The notes under the pieces are model-generated. The model was given only the letters and a program-made list of their open reading frames with translations, had not been told where the DNA came from and did no database searches. Positions 33,998 through 44,260 of a stretch of DNA of 64,000 bases are shown here, one piece after another (position 1 is the stretch's first letter; every line of letters begins with the position of its first letter). Position numbers and translations under genes: made by a program. The stretch is from contig NZ_WMII01000011.1 in the NCBI RefSeq assembly GCF_009711265.1, positions 62,001 through 126,000 on the forward strand. The letters run 5' to 3'. Source of the DNA: Paracoccus shanxieyensis (lineage in GTDB: Bacteria > Pseudomonadota > Alphaproteobacteria > Rhodobacterales > Rhodobacteraceae).

Positions 33998-34966
33998 ATG
34001 CAGCGACGTTCAATCCTTGCGGGCCTTGCGGCCTTGCCATTCGCCGCCCCCGCCCTTGCGCGGGCCGCAACCGACACCACGCTGGCGCAGGCCGCCCGCC
34101 TGCCGCAATTGCGCGCCATCGCCATCTGGCGCGGCTCCGAGATCGCGGCGCAGGGCTATGGCGGGTTCACGCCGGACCGTCAGACGAACATCAAATCCGC
34201 CTCGAAGAGCATCGTCTCGGCGCTGGCGGGGATCGCCATCCAGCGCGGGGTGTTCAGCGGCGCGGATCAGCCGGTGGCCGAGGTGCTGCGCGCTGATCTG
34301 CCGCGCGATCCCGATCCGCGGCTGGCGCAGCTGACGCTGGGCAATCTGCTGTCGATGCAGGCCGGGCTGCAACGCCAGTCCGGGCCGAATTACGGCCGCT
34401 GGGTCAGCAGCCGGAACTGGGTGCGCACGGCCCTTGCCGCGCCGTTCGAGACCGACCCGGGTGGGCGGATGCTGTATTCCACCGCCTCGACCCATCTGGT
34501 GTCGGCCATGCTGACGCAGGCGACGGGCCGCACCACGCTGGCCTTGGCGCAAGACTGGCTGACCATCCCCGGCTTTCGCATCACCGCATGGGAACGCGAC
34601 CCGCAGGGTATCTATCTGGGCGGCAATCAGATGGCCATGTCCACCCGCAGCCTGCTGGCCTTTGGCGCGGCCTATGCCGCGGGCGGGCATGGCGTCATCC
34701 CGCCCGGCTGGATCGACGAAAGCTGGCAGCGCCGCACGCAATCCTTCTTCAACGGCGAGGATTACGGCTATGGCTGGTTCCTGTCGCGTATCGGCGGGCG
34801 GGCGGTGCGTTATGGCTGGGGTTACGGCGGGCAGATGATCTATGTCTTTCCGGGCCGCGATCCGGTGGCGATCGCCATGACCTCGGATCCGGATCTGCCC
34901 TCGGCGCGGTCGGGCTATCGCAACGATCTGCACCGGCTGGCGGGGGAACTGGTGCAATCGCTGTGA
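33998..34966 (+). CDS. Tat-exported beta-lactamase-like serine hydrolase
   Basis: A 322-residue protein with a twin-arginine signal (MQRRSILAGLAALPFAAPALA, split at residue 20) and the serine-hydrolase fold of class C beta-lactamases/EstB. The catalytic tetrad SASK is at 67-70, the tyrosine motif is YST at 160-162 and the late strand contains WGYGGQMIYVF. It probably acts in the periplasm on an ester or amide; resistance is not implied. Start 33992 is also possible. A perfect TATAAT (33988-33993) overlaps the start region, and no ribosome-binding site is seen. Confidence 0.8.
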   Translation: MQRRSILAGLAALPFAAPALARAATDTTLAQAARLPQLRAIAIWRGSEIAAQGYGGFTPDRQTNIKSASKSIVSALAGIAIQRGVFSGADQPVAEVLRADLPRDPDPRLAQLTLGNLLSMQAGLQRQSGPNYGRWVSSRNWVRTALAAPFETDPGGRMLYSTASTHLVSAMLTQATGRTTLALAQDWLTIPGFRITAWERDPQGIYLGGNQMAMSTRSLLAFGAAYAAGGHGVIPPGWIDESWQRRTQSFFNGEDYGYGWFLSRIGGRAVRYGWGYGGQMIYVFPGRDPVAIAMTSDPDLPSARSGYRNDLHRLAGELVQSL

Positions 34967-35008
34967 AGCCCCGTTGACCGTCGCTGGCGGGCATCATATC
35001 TGCGGGCC

Positions 35009-36832
35009 ATGGCACGCGCACCGCTTTTGCAACTTACCGATATTTCGCTGACCTTCGGCGGCAATCCTGTTTTCGACGGGCTGGGTCTGACCGTCCAGCA
35101 AGGCGACCGTGTCGCGCTTGTGGGGCGCAACGGGTCGGGCAAGTCGACGCTGATGAAGGTCATGGCCGGGCTGGTTGAACCCGATGCCGGGCAGGTCATC
35201 ACGCCCGCCGGGGTCAAAGTCGGCTATATGGAGCAGGAGCCGGATCTGTCGGGCTTTGCCACGCTGGGCGATTTCGCCCGCGCCGGGCTGGATGACAGCG
35301 AAGGCTACCGCGTGGAAATGGCGGCCGAGGGGCTGAAATTCGATCCCGACCGGGCGGTGACGACGGCCTCGGGCGGGGAACGCCGCCGCGCCGCTCTGGC
35401 CCGTCTGCTGGCCGAGGCGCCCGAGCTGATGCTGCTGGACGAGCCGACCAACCATCTGGACATCGAAGCCATCGGCTGGCTGGAAGAGCAGCTGTCCACC
35501 ACCCGGGCGGGCTTCGTGCTGATTTCGCACGACCGCGCCTTCCTGCGCGCGCTGACCCGCGCGACGCTGTGGATCGACCGGGGCGACGTGCGCCGTCAGG
35601 AACGCGGCTTCGAGCATTTCGAGGATTGGCGCGAAACCACATGGGCCGCCGAGGATGAGGCCCGCCACAAGCTGGACCGCAAGATCAAGGCCGAGGCGAA
35701 ATGGGCCGTCGAAGGCATCAGCGCCCGGCGCAAGCGCAATCAGGGCCGCGTGCGGGCATTGGCTGCGCTGCGCGAGGAACGGTCGGGGCAGATCCGGCGT
35801 CAGGGCACGGCGGCGCTGGAACTGGAATCGGGTCAGGTCTCGGGCAAGCGGGTGATCGACGCCAAAGGCATCAGCAAGAGCTTTGGCGAGCGCACCATCC
35901 TGCAAGCCTTCGATCTGCGTGTGCTGCGCGGCGACCGCGTGGCCTTTGTCGGCCCCAATGGCGCGGGCAAGACCACGATCATCAAGATGCTGACCGGCGA
36001 GATCGCCCCCGACACGGGCGAGGTCAAGCATGGCACCAATCTGGATATCGCCGTCTTCGATCAGGCGCGCTCGGCCATTGATGACAAGGTCAGCCTGTGG
36101 GACGCGCTGACCGGCGATCCCTCGATGCGGGTGTCGGGGCGGTCGGATCAGGTCATGGTGCGGGGCAATCCCAAGCATGTCGTGGCCTATCTGAAGGATT
36201 TCCTGTTCGACGACGCGCAGGCCCGCGCGCCGGTCGGCAGCCTGTCGGGCGGTGAAAAGGCGCGGCTGCTGCTGGCGCGGATCATGGCGCATCCCTCGAA
36301 CGTGCTGGTGCTGGACGAACCGACCAACGATCTGGACGTGGAAACGCTGGATCTGTTGCAGGACATTCTGGGCGACTATGACGGCACGGTGCTGCTGGTC
36401 AGCCACGACCGCGATTTCATCGACCGCGTGGCCACGACCACCGTGGCGATGGAGGGCGACGGCCGTGCGGTGATCTATCCCGGCGGCTGGTCTGACTATC
36501 GCGCGCAGCGCGAGGAAACCGGCGCGGTCTTTGCGGTCGGTGCCTCGGTCGATGCCAAGCCCGCGCAGGTCGCCCCGGTTCAGGTTCAACCCGCCGCGCC
36601 CAAGCCTTCGGGGCTGAGCTTCACGGAAAAGAAGCGCCTTGATACGCTGCCCGGCCTGATGGACCGCCTGCAGGCAGAAATCGCCAAGCTTGAGGAGTTT
36701 CTGGCCCAGCCCGATCTGTTCACCTCGGCACCGGCGAAATTCGCCAAGGCCAGCGAAGGGCTGAGCGAACGTCAGACCGCGCTGGCCGCCGCCGAAGAAG
36801 AATGGCTGGAACTGGCCGAACGCGACGGCTGA
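35009..36832 (+). CDS. ABC-F family ATPase (Uup-like)
   Basis: Soluble protein of 607 residues with two ABC ATPase domains and no membrane helices, so it acts on ribosomes or DNA rather than in transport. Walker A motifs are GRNGSGKS (39-46) and GPNGAGKT (second half); signatures are ASGGE (120-124) and LSGGEKARLLL; both Walker B lines read LDEPTN. The inter-domain linker is basic (ARRKRNQGRVRALAALREER), and a C-terminal coiled-coil extension is present, as in Uup. Stands alone, rightward. Confidence 0.9.
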   Translation: MARAPLLQLTDISLTFGGNPVFDGLGLTVQQGDRVALVGRNGSGKSTLMKVMAGLVEPDAGQVITPAGVKVGYMEQEPDLSGFATLGDFARAGLDDSEGYRVEMAAEGLKFDPDRAVTTASGGERRRAALARLLAEAPELMLLDEPTNHLDIEAIGWLEEQLSTTRAGFVLISHDRAFLRALTRATLWIDRGDVRRQERGFEHFEDWRETTWAAEDEARHKLDRKIKAEAKWAVEGISARRKRNQGRVRALAALREERSGQIRRQGTAALELESGQVSGKRVIDAKGISKSFGERTILQAFDLRVLRGDRVAFVGPNGAGKTTIIKMLTGEIAPDTGEVKHGTNLDIAVFDQARSAIDDKVSLWDALTGDPSMRVSGRSDQVMVRGNPKHVVAYLKDFLFDDAQARAPVGSLSGGEKARLLLARIMAHPSNVLVLDEPTNDLDVETLDLLQDILGDYDGTVLLVSHDRDFIDRVATTTVAMEGDGRAVIYPGGWSDYRAQREETGAVFAVGASVDAKPAQVAPVQVQPAAPKPSGLSFTEKKRLDTLPGLMDRLQAEIAKLEEFLAQPDLFTSAPAKFAKASEGLSERQTALAAAEEEWLELAERDG

Positions 36833-36881
36833 CGGGGGGCGCAGCCCGGTCGGTTGGGCTCACCGCCCGGCCTGTGCTGCG

Positions 36882-37583
36882 CTAACGCTTGATGACGATG
36901 GCCGCGTTGTTCATCCACGCGATCATATGGATCTGGCCCACCAGGTCAAAATCGGCCTTGGACAAGGCATAGCCGTCATGCGGCGGGTCGGGCTCGCGGC
37001 CCCGGCCGTCGCAGGTGCGTCGCGACAGGGCCATGAAATACTGCACCGGGTCTCTCATGTCGAAGCCCTGCGAATAAGCGGCGCGCATCTGGCCGAAGGA
37101 TGTGCACAGATCCTCACAGATGAAAATCCCACCGCTGCGCAGCGCCGGAAACAGCGCCCGGAACGCCAGGATCTGATGCGTCCAGATATGCGAGGCATCG
37201 TCGATCACGAAATCCCATGTCTGCCGCGCCAGCATGTTCAGAAACGAGATATTGCCGACATCGCCGACATGCGGATGAAAGCCTTCGTCGCGCAGGTTCA
37301 TCGCCGAGGGTTTGTTGTCTGCCACATGGATTTCGGCGCCCTCGCGGAAATAGCGTTTCCACATGCGCAGCGACGCCCCGATATTGTCATCTGGTCCCGC
37401 ACCCAGTTCCAGAATCCGCGAGGCCCCTTGCTGGCGCAGGCGCGACAGGAAGAAATCATAGCGTTTCAACAGCCCCTCGCAGCTTTCCCGCTGACGACCG
37501 GGTGGAACCCAGCTGCTGGCCTTGTTGGTGTTGCTTTCGACGCCGAAGCGATCGAGTTCGTTCAGATCTGCAAAAAAGCTCAT
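36882..37583 (-). CDS. Class I SAM-dependent methyltransferase
   Basis: A 233-residue Rossmann-fold methyltransferase. Motif I is ILELGAGPDDNIGA (57-70), the acidic post-I is IHVADNKP, and WDFVIDDASHIWTHQ looks like motif IV of the macrocin O-methyltransferase/cephalosporin hydroxylase-like group. It then has FICEDLCTSF. Substrate unknown. It lies just downstream of the groEL terminator on the same strand. Its AT-rich 5' end (FFADLNELDRFGVESNTNKASS) looks less GC-biased than neighbours, though this was judged by eye. Confidence 0.75.
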   Translation of the reverse strand: MSFFADLNELDRFGVESNTNKASSWVPPGRQRESCEGLLKRYDFFLSRLRQQGASRILELGAGPDDNIGASLRMWKRYFREGAEIHVADNKPSAMNLRDEGFHPHVGDVGNISFLNMLARQTWDFVIDDASHIWTHQILAFRALFPALRSGGIFICEDLCTSFGQMRAAYSQGFDMRDPVQYFMALSRRTCDGRGREPDPPHDGYALSKADFDLVGQIHMIAWMNNAAIVIKR

Positions 37584-37654
37584 GAATAAACCATCTGATC
37601 CATTGCCGGGTCAGGGGTAGCATGGCAGAGACTGACATTTTTTCCAGTGCAATG

Positions 37655-37681
37655 AAAAAGGCCGCCCCTTTCGGGACGGCC
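37655..37681 (-). terminator. Rho-independent terminator of groESL
   Basis: On the minus strand GGCCGTCCC pairs with GGGGCGGCC (one G-U) around a GAAA tetraloop and is followed by TTTTT (37659-37655) then CATT. It sits 25 bases after the groEL stop. Confidence 0.85.
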
Positions 37682-37705
37682 GATCCTGCGAAGGCAGGGG
37701 GCTGA

Positions 37706-39367
<1,662 letters not shown>

Positions 39368-39384
39368 TTATTGGGAAAGGACGA

Positions 39385-39672
39385 TCAGGCGATAATGCCC
39401 AGGATGTCGCTTTCCTTCATGATCAGCAGCTCTTCGCCGTCGACCGTCACTTCGGTGCCGGACCATTTGCCGAACAGGACGCGGTCGCCAGACTTGACCG
39501 AGGGTGCGATCAGCTCGCCCGAGTCCTTGCGCGCGCCGGCGCCGACCGAAACGATTTCGCCTTCGGCGGGTTTTTCTTTCGCGCTGTCGGGGATGATCAG
39601 GCCGCCCTTGGTTTTCTCGTCCGATTGGACGCGACGGACCAGAACGCGGTCGTGCAGCGGTGTGAAAGCCAT
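39385..39672 (-). CDS. groES: Co-chaperonin GroES (Hsp10)
   Basis: Heptameric lid of the GroEL chamber, 95 residues. [27 protein letters not shown] (in two parts) is the GroES N-terminus with its mobile loop [12 protein letters not shown], and [20 protein letters not shown] and [10 protein letters not shown] close the barrel. First gene of groESL. Its leader carries a CIRCE operator and a sigma-70-type promoter. Confidence 0.98.
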   Translation of the reverse strand: MAFTPLHDRVLVRRVQSDEKTKGGLIIPDSAKEKPAEGEIVSVGAGARKDSGELIAPSVKSGDRVLFGKWSGTEVTVDGEELLIMKESDILGIIA

Positions 39673-39707
39673 GTGAACACTCCGGTGTTACAGGTTGCTG
39701 TATGTTG

Positions 39708-39734
39708 TTGGCACTCGGGCTTGGTGAGTGCCAG
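39708..39734 (-). promoter_or_regulatory. CIRCE operator (HrcA binding site) upstream of groES
   Basis: Arms TTGGCACTC (39708-39716) and GAGTGCCAG (39726-39734) with a 9-base spacer match the CIRCE pattern TTAGCACTC-N9-GAGTGCTAA with one arm change compensated on the other side. It lies in the groES leader, about 36 bases from the ATG and adjacent to the predicted transcription start, so HrcA would repress groESL. Confidence 0.93.
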
Positions 39735-39742
39735 TGCCGGAA

Positions 39743-39771
39743 CATCTAGGCAGCACGTCTTTTGCTGTCAA
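39743..39771 (-). promoter_or_regulatory. Vegetative promoter of groESL
   Basis: On the minus strand a perfect -35 TTGACA (39771-39766) and a -10 TAGATG (39748-39743) are 17 bases apart. Predicted start is near 39736, directly before CIRCE. A sigma-70-type promoter with CIRCE is the usual arrangement for HrcA-regulated groESL. Confidence 0.65.
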
Positions 39772-39858
39772 CGTGGTCGGCCCAGAAAAATTGCCGGGAA
39801 ATCCGCTTGACTGTGTTTGACGGGCGCGGCTAGGCAAATCCTGGTCGCAGACGGGGGA

Positions 39859-41160
39859 ATGATGGAACGGCGGATCAGGGCGCTTGTCATTGCCGAGGCG
39901 GCAAATCCCGAATGGGTTTCGGTTCCGCTGATCGGCTGGTCGCTGTCCTCGGCGCTGCGCGAGGTGGCGGATGTCCATATCGTCACCCAGATCCGCAACC
40001 GCGACGCCTTCATCCGTGCGGGCCTTGTCGAGGGCCGCGATTTCACCGCCATCGACAGCGAAAAGCTGGCAGCACCCCTGTGGAAACTGGCCGAACGGCT
40101 GAGCATGGGCAAGGGCGTCGGCTGGACGATGAAGACCGCCGTGACCACGCTGGGCTATGGCTATTTTGAACGGCTGGTCTGGCGACAATTCGGCGCGGCG
40201 ATCCGGGCGGGCGATTATGACATCGTGCATCGGGTGACGCCCCTGACCCCTACCGCCAACAGCCTGATCGGCGCGCGCACCCGTCGCGCGGGCGTGCCTT
40301 TCGTCATGGGGCCGCTGAATGGCGGCGTGCCATGGCCCAAGGGGTTCGATGCCGAACGGCGGCGCGAAAAGGAATGGCTGTCCTATATTCGCGGCGCCTA
40401 CAAGGCGATGCCGGGGCGGGGGGCGTCGCTGGACGCCGCCAGCGCGATCATCTGCGGCTCGGAATTCACCTTCAGCGAGATCCCGGCGAAATATCACGCG
40501 AAAACCGTCTGGCTGCCGGAAAACGCCATCGACCCCGCGCGGTTCAGCCTGACCGCACCGCAACCCGGCACGCTGCCTCTGCGGGGCTGCTTCATCGGGC
40601 GGCTGGTGCCCTATAAGGGCGCGGATATGGCGATCGAGGCGGCGCTGCCTTTGCTGCGCAGCGGCGCGCTGCATCTGGACATCATCGGCGACGGGCCGCA
40701 GGCGGATGATTTGCGCGCGCTGATCGCCCGCGAATCCGTGGGCCACGCGGTCACCATGCATGGCTGGCTGGACCACAAGCAGGTGCAATCGGTGGCGGCG
40801 ACCGCGCAGATGCTGGTCTTCCCCTCGGTCCGCGAATTCGGCGGCGGCGTCGTGCTGGAGGCGATGGCGCTTGGCGTCGTGCCGGTCATCGCCGATTACG
40901 CCGGGCCGGGCGAGCTGGTCGATGACGCCACGGGGTTCCGCATTCCGATGGGCAGCCGGGCGCAGATCGTCGCAGGGCTGCGCGCCCGGCTTGAGGCGAT
41001 TGCCGCAGATCCGGCCGTGCTGCCCGCCATGGCGCAGGCCGGGCAGGCCAAGGTCATGGGGCAGTTTACATGGGCCGCCAAAGCCGCGCAGATCGAACGC
41101 ATCTGGCGCGCTGTTCTGGACAAGCGCCCGCTGCCGCAGGAATTGCCCCGCCGCCGCTAG
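39859..41160 (+). CDS. Glycosyltransferase family 4 protein
   Basis: GT-B fold retaining glycosyltransferase of about 433 residues. The acceptor domain begins RALVIAEAANPEWVSVPL; the donor domain contains CFIGRLVPYKGADMAIEA and the E-x7-E signature REFGGGVVLEAMALGV with DYAGPGELV downstream. These mark GT4 enzymes of polysaccharide or lipid glycosylation; the sugar is unknown. ATG at 39859 or 39862, with GGGGGA just upstream. Divergent from groES; a TTGACT box (39807-39812) may be its -35. Confidence 0.85.
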   Translation: MMERRIRALVIAEAANPEWVSVPLIGWSLSSALREVADVHIVTQIRNRDAFIRAGLVEGRDFTAIDSEKLAAPLWKLAERLSMGKGVGWTMKTAVTTLGYGYFERLVWRQFGAAIRAGDYDIVHRVTPLTPTANSLIGARTRRAGVPFVMGPLNGGVPWPKGFDAERRREKEWLSYIRGAYKAMPGRGASLDAASAIICGSEFTFSEIPAKYHAKTVWLPENAIDPARFSLTAPQPGTLPLRGCFIGRLVPYKGADMAIEAALPLLRSGALHLDIIGDGPQADDLRALIARESVGHAVTMHGWLDHKQVQSVAATAQMLVFPSVREFGGGVVLEAMALGVVPVIADYAGPGELVDDATGFRIPMGSRAQIVAGLRARLEAIAADPAVLPAMAQAGQAKVMGQFTWAAKAAQIERIWRAVLDKRPLPQELPRRR

Positions 41161-41261
41161 TCCGCCCCGCGCCCGTGGTCGCCGATCTGGCGCGATCCGG
41201 CGCGGTCTGGCGTGTCTGGCCGCGCCGTGCCATCCTGACCCCATCACCACGGATGGACCCG

Positions 41262-42299
41262 ATGCGCCTGACCCTGCCTGCTGCCCTGACCCTGGTTTGC
41301 CTTGCCCTGCCTGCCGCCGCGCAGGATTGCGTGGGCCGCAACCTGTTTCAGGACATGACGCCCGATCAACTGACGGCGCTGCACGCGGCAACGCAGGACA
41401 TCCCGTTCCATCAGGGCCTGTTCTGGCGCGCGACCAAGGGCGATCAGACGGTGACGCTGCTGGGCACCTATCATTTCGACGATCCGCGCCACGCCGCGAC
41501 CATGGCGCAGTTCGGCCCGCTGATCGACAAGGCCGCGGCCCTTCTGGTCGAAGCCGGTCCCGAGGAAGAGGAAAAGCTGGGCCGTGCCATGGCCGAAAAC
41601 CCGGCGCTGATCCTTGATTCCACCGGCCCGACGCTGCCCGAGCGGATGGAGAAAGAGGAATGGGACACGCTGTGGAAGGCGCTGGAACTGCGCGGCCTGC
41701 CTGCGGTCGTTACCAGCCGGATGCGGCCGTGGTATGTCTCGATGATGCTGGGGATCTCGCCCTGCATGATGGCGCAGGTCAAGGCGAATGGCGACACCGG
41801 CGGGCTGGACCATCAGCTGATCGCGCGCGCGCAGGCGGCGGATGTGCCCGTGCGCGCGCTGGAGCCATGGGATACGGTCTTCACGCTGTTCCAAGGCATG
41901 ACGCCCGACGAAGAAATCGACATGATCCGCGCCAGCATGCCCGCCGCCGAATATGCCGATGACTATACCGTGACGCTGACCGATGCCTATTTCAGCGGCG
42001 ACAGCTGGCTGATCTGGGAATTCGGCCGCTTCGACGCCTATGAAAATTCCGGCATGACCCGCGCCGAGGTCGATCATCAGATGGCGCAGGCGCAGGAAAA
42101 GCTGATGGATCAGCGCAACAAGGCATGGATCGCGCCCATCGAACAGGCCGCAGCCGATGCTGCGGCGCAGGGGCGCGACATCGTGGTGGGCTTCGGGGCC
42201 TTGCATCTTCCGGGCAAGAACGGCGTTCTGGCCTTGTTGCAGCGCGATGGCTGGACGATCACGCAGGTCCAGCCGCAGGGAGGTGCGAATGGCGGATGA
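41262..42299 (+). CDS. TraB/GumN family secreted protein
   Basis: A 345-residue exported protein with a signal peptide (MRLTLPAALTLVCLALPAAAQ to about residue 21, split here). The family hallmarks are VTLLGTYHFDDPRH near the N-terminus and IVVGFGALHLPGKNGVLALLQRDG at the C-terminus (the GxxH repeat elements of the TIKI/TraB metalloprotease-like fold). Such proteins may be periplasmic metallopeptidases, but function in bacteria is unproved. Start 41262 has GGATGGA as ribosome-binding site; 41253 is also possible. Its end overlaps an NTF2-like gene by 11 bases. Confidence 0.78.
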   Translation: MRLTLPAALTLVCLALPAAAQDCVGRNLFQDMTPDQLTALHAATQDIPFHQGLFWRATKGDQTVTLLGTYHFDDPRHAATMAQFGPLIDKAAALLVEAGPEEEEKLGRAMAENPALILDSTGPTLPERMEKEEWDTLWKALELRGLPAVVTSRMRPWYVSMMLGISPCMMAQVKANGDTGGLDHQLIARAQAADVPVRALEPWDTVFTLFQGMTPDEEIDMIRASMPAAEYADDYTVTLTDAYFSGDSWLIWEFGRFDAYENSGMTRAEVDHQMAQAQEKLMDQRNKAWIAPIEQAAADAAAQGRDIVVGFGALHLPGKNGVLALLQRDGWTITQVQPQGGANGG

Positions 42300-42624
42300 G
42301 CTTTGGCGCGAAGAGCGCGACTTCTGGACCCTTGGCGTGGCCGAGGCGGTGCGCAAGCTGGACGAAGGCTGCCTGATGGCCTTTGGCCCGGCAGGCATCC
42401 TGACGCGGCGCCGCGTCATCGAAGCACTTGGCGCAGCGCCTCGCTGGCAGGAAGTCACCATCACCGACCGGGCGGTGCTGGAAACCAACGAGGTCTGCGT
42501 TCTGGCCTATCGCGCCACCGCGCGCCGTGCCGGGGCCAAGACCTATCGCGCGCTGTGCACGACGACATGGCGCAGGCGCGAGGGCGACTGGCGCATCATC
42601 CAGCATCAGCAGACGCCGGTATGA
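42289..42624 (+). CDS. NTF2-like (DUF4440/SnoaL-type) protein
   Basis: A 111-residue single-domain protein with the cystatin-like NTF2 cone fold: N-terminal helix ELWREERDFWTLGVAEAVRKLDEGCLMAF (in parts), a short acidic link, then strands EVCVLAYRATARR, YRALCTTTWRRREGDWRIIQHQQTP. The W-R-I-x-x-H-Q ending is typical of DUF4440. Function unknown. GGGAGG ribosome-binding site at 42279; starts 11 bases inside the TraB-like gene, so probably coupled. Confidence 0.75.
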   Translation: MADELWREERDFWTLGVAEAVRKLDEGCLMAFGPAGILTRRRVIEALGAAPRWQEVTITDRAVLETNEVCVLAYRATARRAGAKTYRALCTTTWRRREGDWRIIQHQQTPV

Positions 42625-42631
42625 TCGGGGC

Positions 42632-43270
42632 ATGATCCGCGATCTGCGTCACCATCTGCGCTTTCTGGCGGCCTTTGTGCTGGGCCTGCTGGCGGGGCTG
42701 GGCGGCTGGCATCTGCAGCTTGTGGACCGCGTGCTGATCTTTTCCGTGACCTTCAGCATGATCTATCTGGGCATCACGGCGACGATGCTGCATCGCGCCA
42801 ATGTCGATTTCCTGCGCCGCCGCGCCGATCTGGATGACGAAGGCATGCCGCTGATCGTGCTGATCGCCGCAGGCTCGGTCGCGATCAGCCTTGGCTCGAT
42901 CCTGCTGACCATCGCCGATCCGCATTCCGGGCTGGCGCTGCGCCCGGCGCTGGCGCTGCTGTCGGTGCCGCTGGGCTGGGCGATGATCCACACGGTCATG
43001 GCCTTTCACTATGCCAGCATCTGGTATGCCCGCGACGCGCAGGGGCAGGAATCGCGCAATCTGGAATTTCCGGGCGATGCCACCGATGCCGGGATCTGGG
43101 ATTTCCTGTATTACAGCTTCACCCTTGGCATGACGGCGCAGACCTCGGATGTGGCGGTGCTGGACACGCGGGCGCGGCGCGTCACGATGCTGCATTCGGC
43201 GTTTTCGTTCTTCTATAATACGGTGCTGCTGGCTTTGGCGGTGAATGCCGGAATATCGCTGGGTCAATAG
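42632..43270 (+). CDS. DUF1345 family membrane protein
   Basis: A 212-residue inner-membrane protein with about five hydrophobic segments (near 12-32, 35-52, 74-96, 104-125, 187-209). The family motif region HTVMAFHYASIWYA and DFLYYSFTLGMTAQTSDVAV is present. Function of DUF1345 is unknown. It lies seven bases after the NTF2-like gene, so the TraB, NTF2-like and DUF1345 genes probably form one unit. Confidence 0.8.
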   Translation: MIRDLRHHLRFLAAFVLGLLAGLGGWHLQLVDRVLIFSVTFSMIYLGITATMLHRANVDFLRRRADLDDEGMPLIVLIAAGSVAISLGSILLTIADPHSGLALRPALALLSVPLGWAMIHTVMAFHYASIWYARDAQGQESRNLEFPGDATDAGIWDFLYYSFTLGMTAQTSDVAVLDTRARRVTMLHSAFSFFYNTVLLALAVNAGISLGQ

Positions 43271-43307
43271 ACATTTCCCACCCCCGGTCCTATAAGTCGC
43301 GCGACTT
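43268..43307 (+). promoter_or_regulatory. Promoter of ppaC with an overlapping 14-bp palindrome
   Basis: -35 TAGACA (43268-43273) and -10 TATAAG (43291-43296) are 17 bases apart, each 5 of 6 to consensus. The perfect palindrome AAGTCGCGCGACTT (43294-43307) starts inside the -10 box and covers the predicted start site near 43303. This is a classic repressor-site position. Confidence 0.6.
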
Positions 43308-43333
43308 TTCCCGCAGCTTGCAAGGGTAATCCC

Positions 43334-44254
43334 ATGATCAAGGTTTTCGGCCACAAGGCTCCTGACACCGACTCGACCGGCTCGCCCATCATCTGGGCAT
43401 GGTATCTGTCCGAAGTCCGCAAAGAGCCCGCCATCGCCGTCCTGCAGGGTGAGCCGAACACCGAAGCCGCGTGGATGCTGACCAAATGGGATCTGGCAAA
43501 GCCGCAGATCATCGACGATGTGGCGGCGGGCGACAAATGCGTCATCGTCGACACCAACAACCCGGCCGAACTGCCCGCCTCGCTGGCCGAGGCCGAAGTG
43601 ATCGAGATCATCGACCACCACCTGCTGGCCGGCGGCATCAAGACGCGCCTGCCCATCAACATCACCATCCGCCCGCTGGCCTGCACCGCGACGATCATGC
43701 ATGACCTGATCGGCCCCGAGGATCTGGCCCGCGCGCCGCGTGGCATCAAGGGCGCGATGCTGACCTGCATCCTGTCGGACACGCTGGAATTCCGCAGCCC
43801 CACGACCACGCCGCATGACCGTTTCGTGGCCGAAACGCTGGCCCGCGATCTGGGCGTCTCGATCCCGGCCTATGCCGCCGAGATGTTTGCCGCCAAATCG
43901 GACGTGTCGGCCTTTGACGACGCCGCGCTGCTGCGCATGGACAGCAAGGAATACGAACTGGGCGGCAAGCAATTGCGGGTCTCGGTTCTGGAAACCACCG
44001 CGCCGCAGGTGCTGCTGGACCGTAAGGCCGCGCTGATCGCCGCCATGCCGCAGGTCGCTGCCGCCGACAGCGCCGATGAGGTGCTGCTGTTCATCATCGA
44101 CATCCTGAATGAGGAAGCCACCCTGCTGGTGCCGAATGATTTCGTGAAAACGGTGGCCGAGAAAAGCTTCAACGCCACCGTGACCGGCGACAGCGTGGTG
44201 CTGCCGGGCATCATGTCGCGCAAGAAGCAGATCATTCCGGCCTTGGCGGTCTAA
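43334..44254 (+). CDS. ppaC: Manganese-dependent inorganic pyrophosphatase (family II)
   Basis: Cytoplasmic enzyme that hydrolyses pyrophosphate, 306 residues. DHH-domain metal ligands are His7, Asp11 and Asp13 (GHKAPDTDS), Asp73 (VDTNN) and the DHH at 94-96; the DHHA2 domain ends with the substrate-binding SRKKQ at 295-299. Family II is less common than family I in proteobacteria but known in Rhodobacterales. It has a good promoter with a palindrome. Six bases separate it from the next gene. Confidence 0.95.
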   Translation: MIKVFGHKAPDTDSTGSPIIWAWYLSEVRKEPAIAVLQGEPNTEAAWMLTKWDLAKPQIIDDVAAGDKCVIVDTNNPAELPASLAEAEVIEIIDHHLLAGGIKTRLPINITIRPLACTATIMHDLIGPEDLARAPRGIKGAMLTCILSDTLEFRSPTTTPHDRFVAETLARDLGVSIPAYAAEMFAAKSDVSAFDDAALLRMDSKEYELGGKQLRVSVLETTAPQVLLDRKAALIAAMPQVAAADSADEVLLFIIDILNEEATLLVPNDFVKTVAEKSFNATVTGDSVVLPGIMSRKKQIIPALAV

Positions 44255-44260
44255 GCGCGC

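Noticed and set aside
36833..36881. AGCCC/GGGCT stem after the ABC-F gene as a terminator
   Set aside because: Five base pairs without a T-run on either strand; insufficient.
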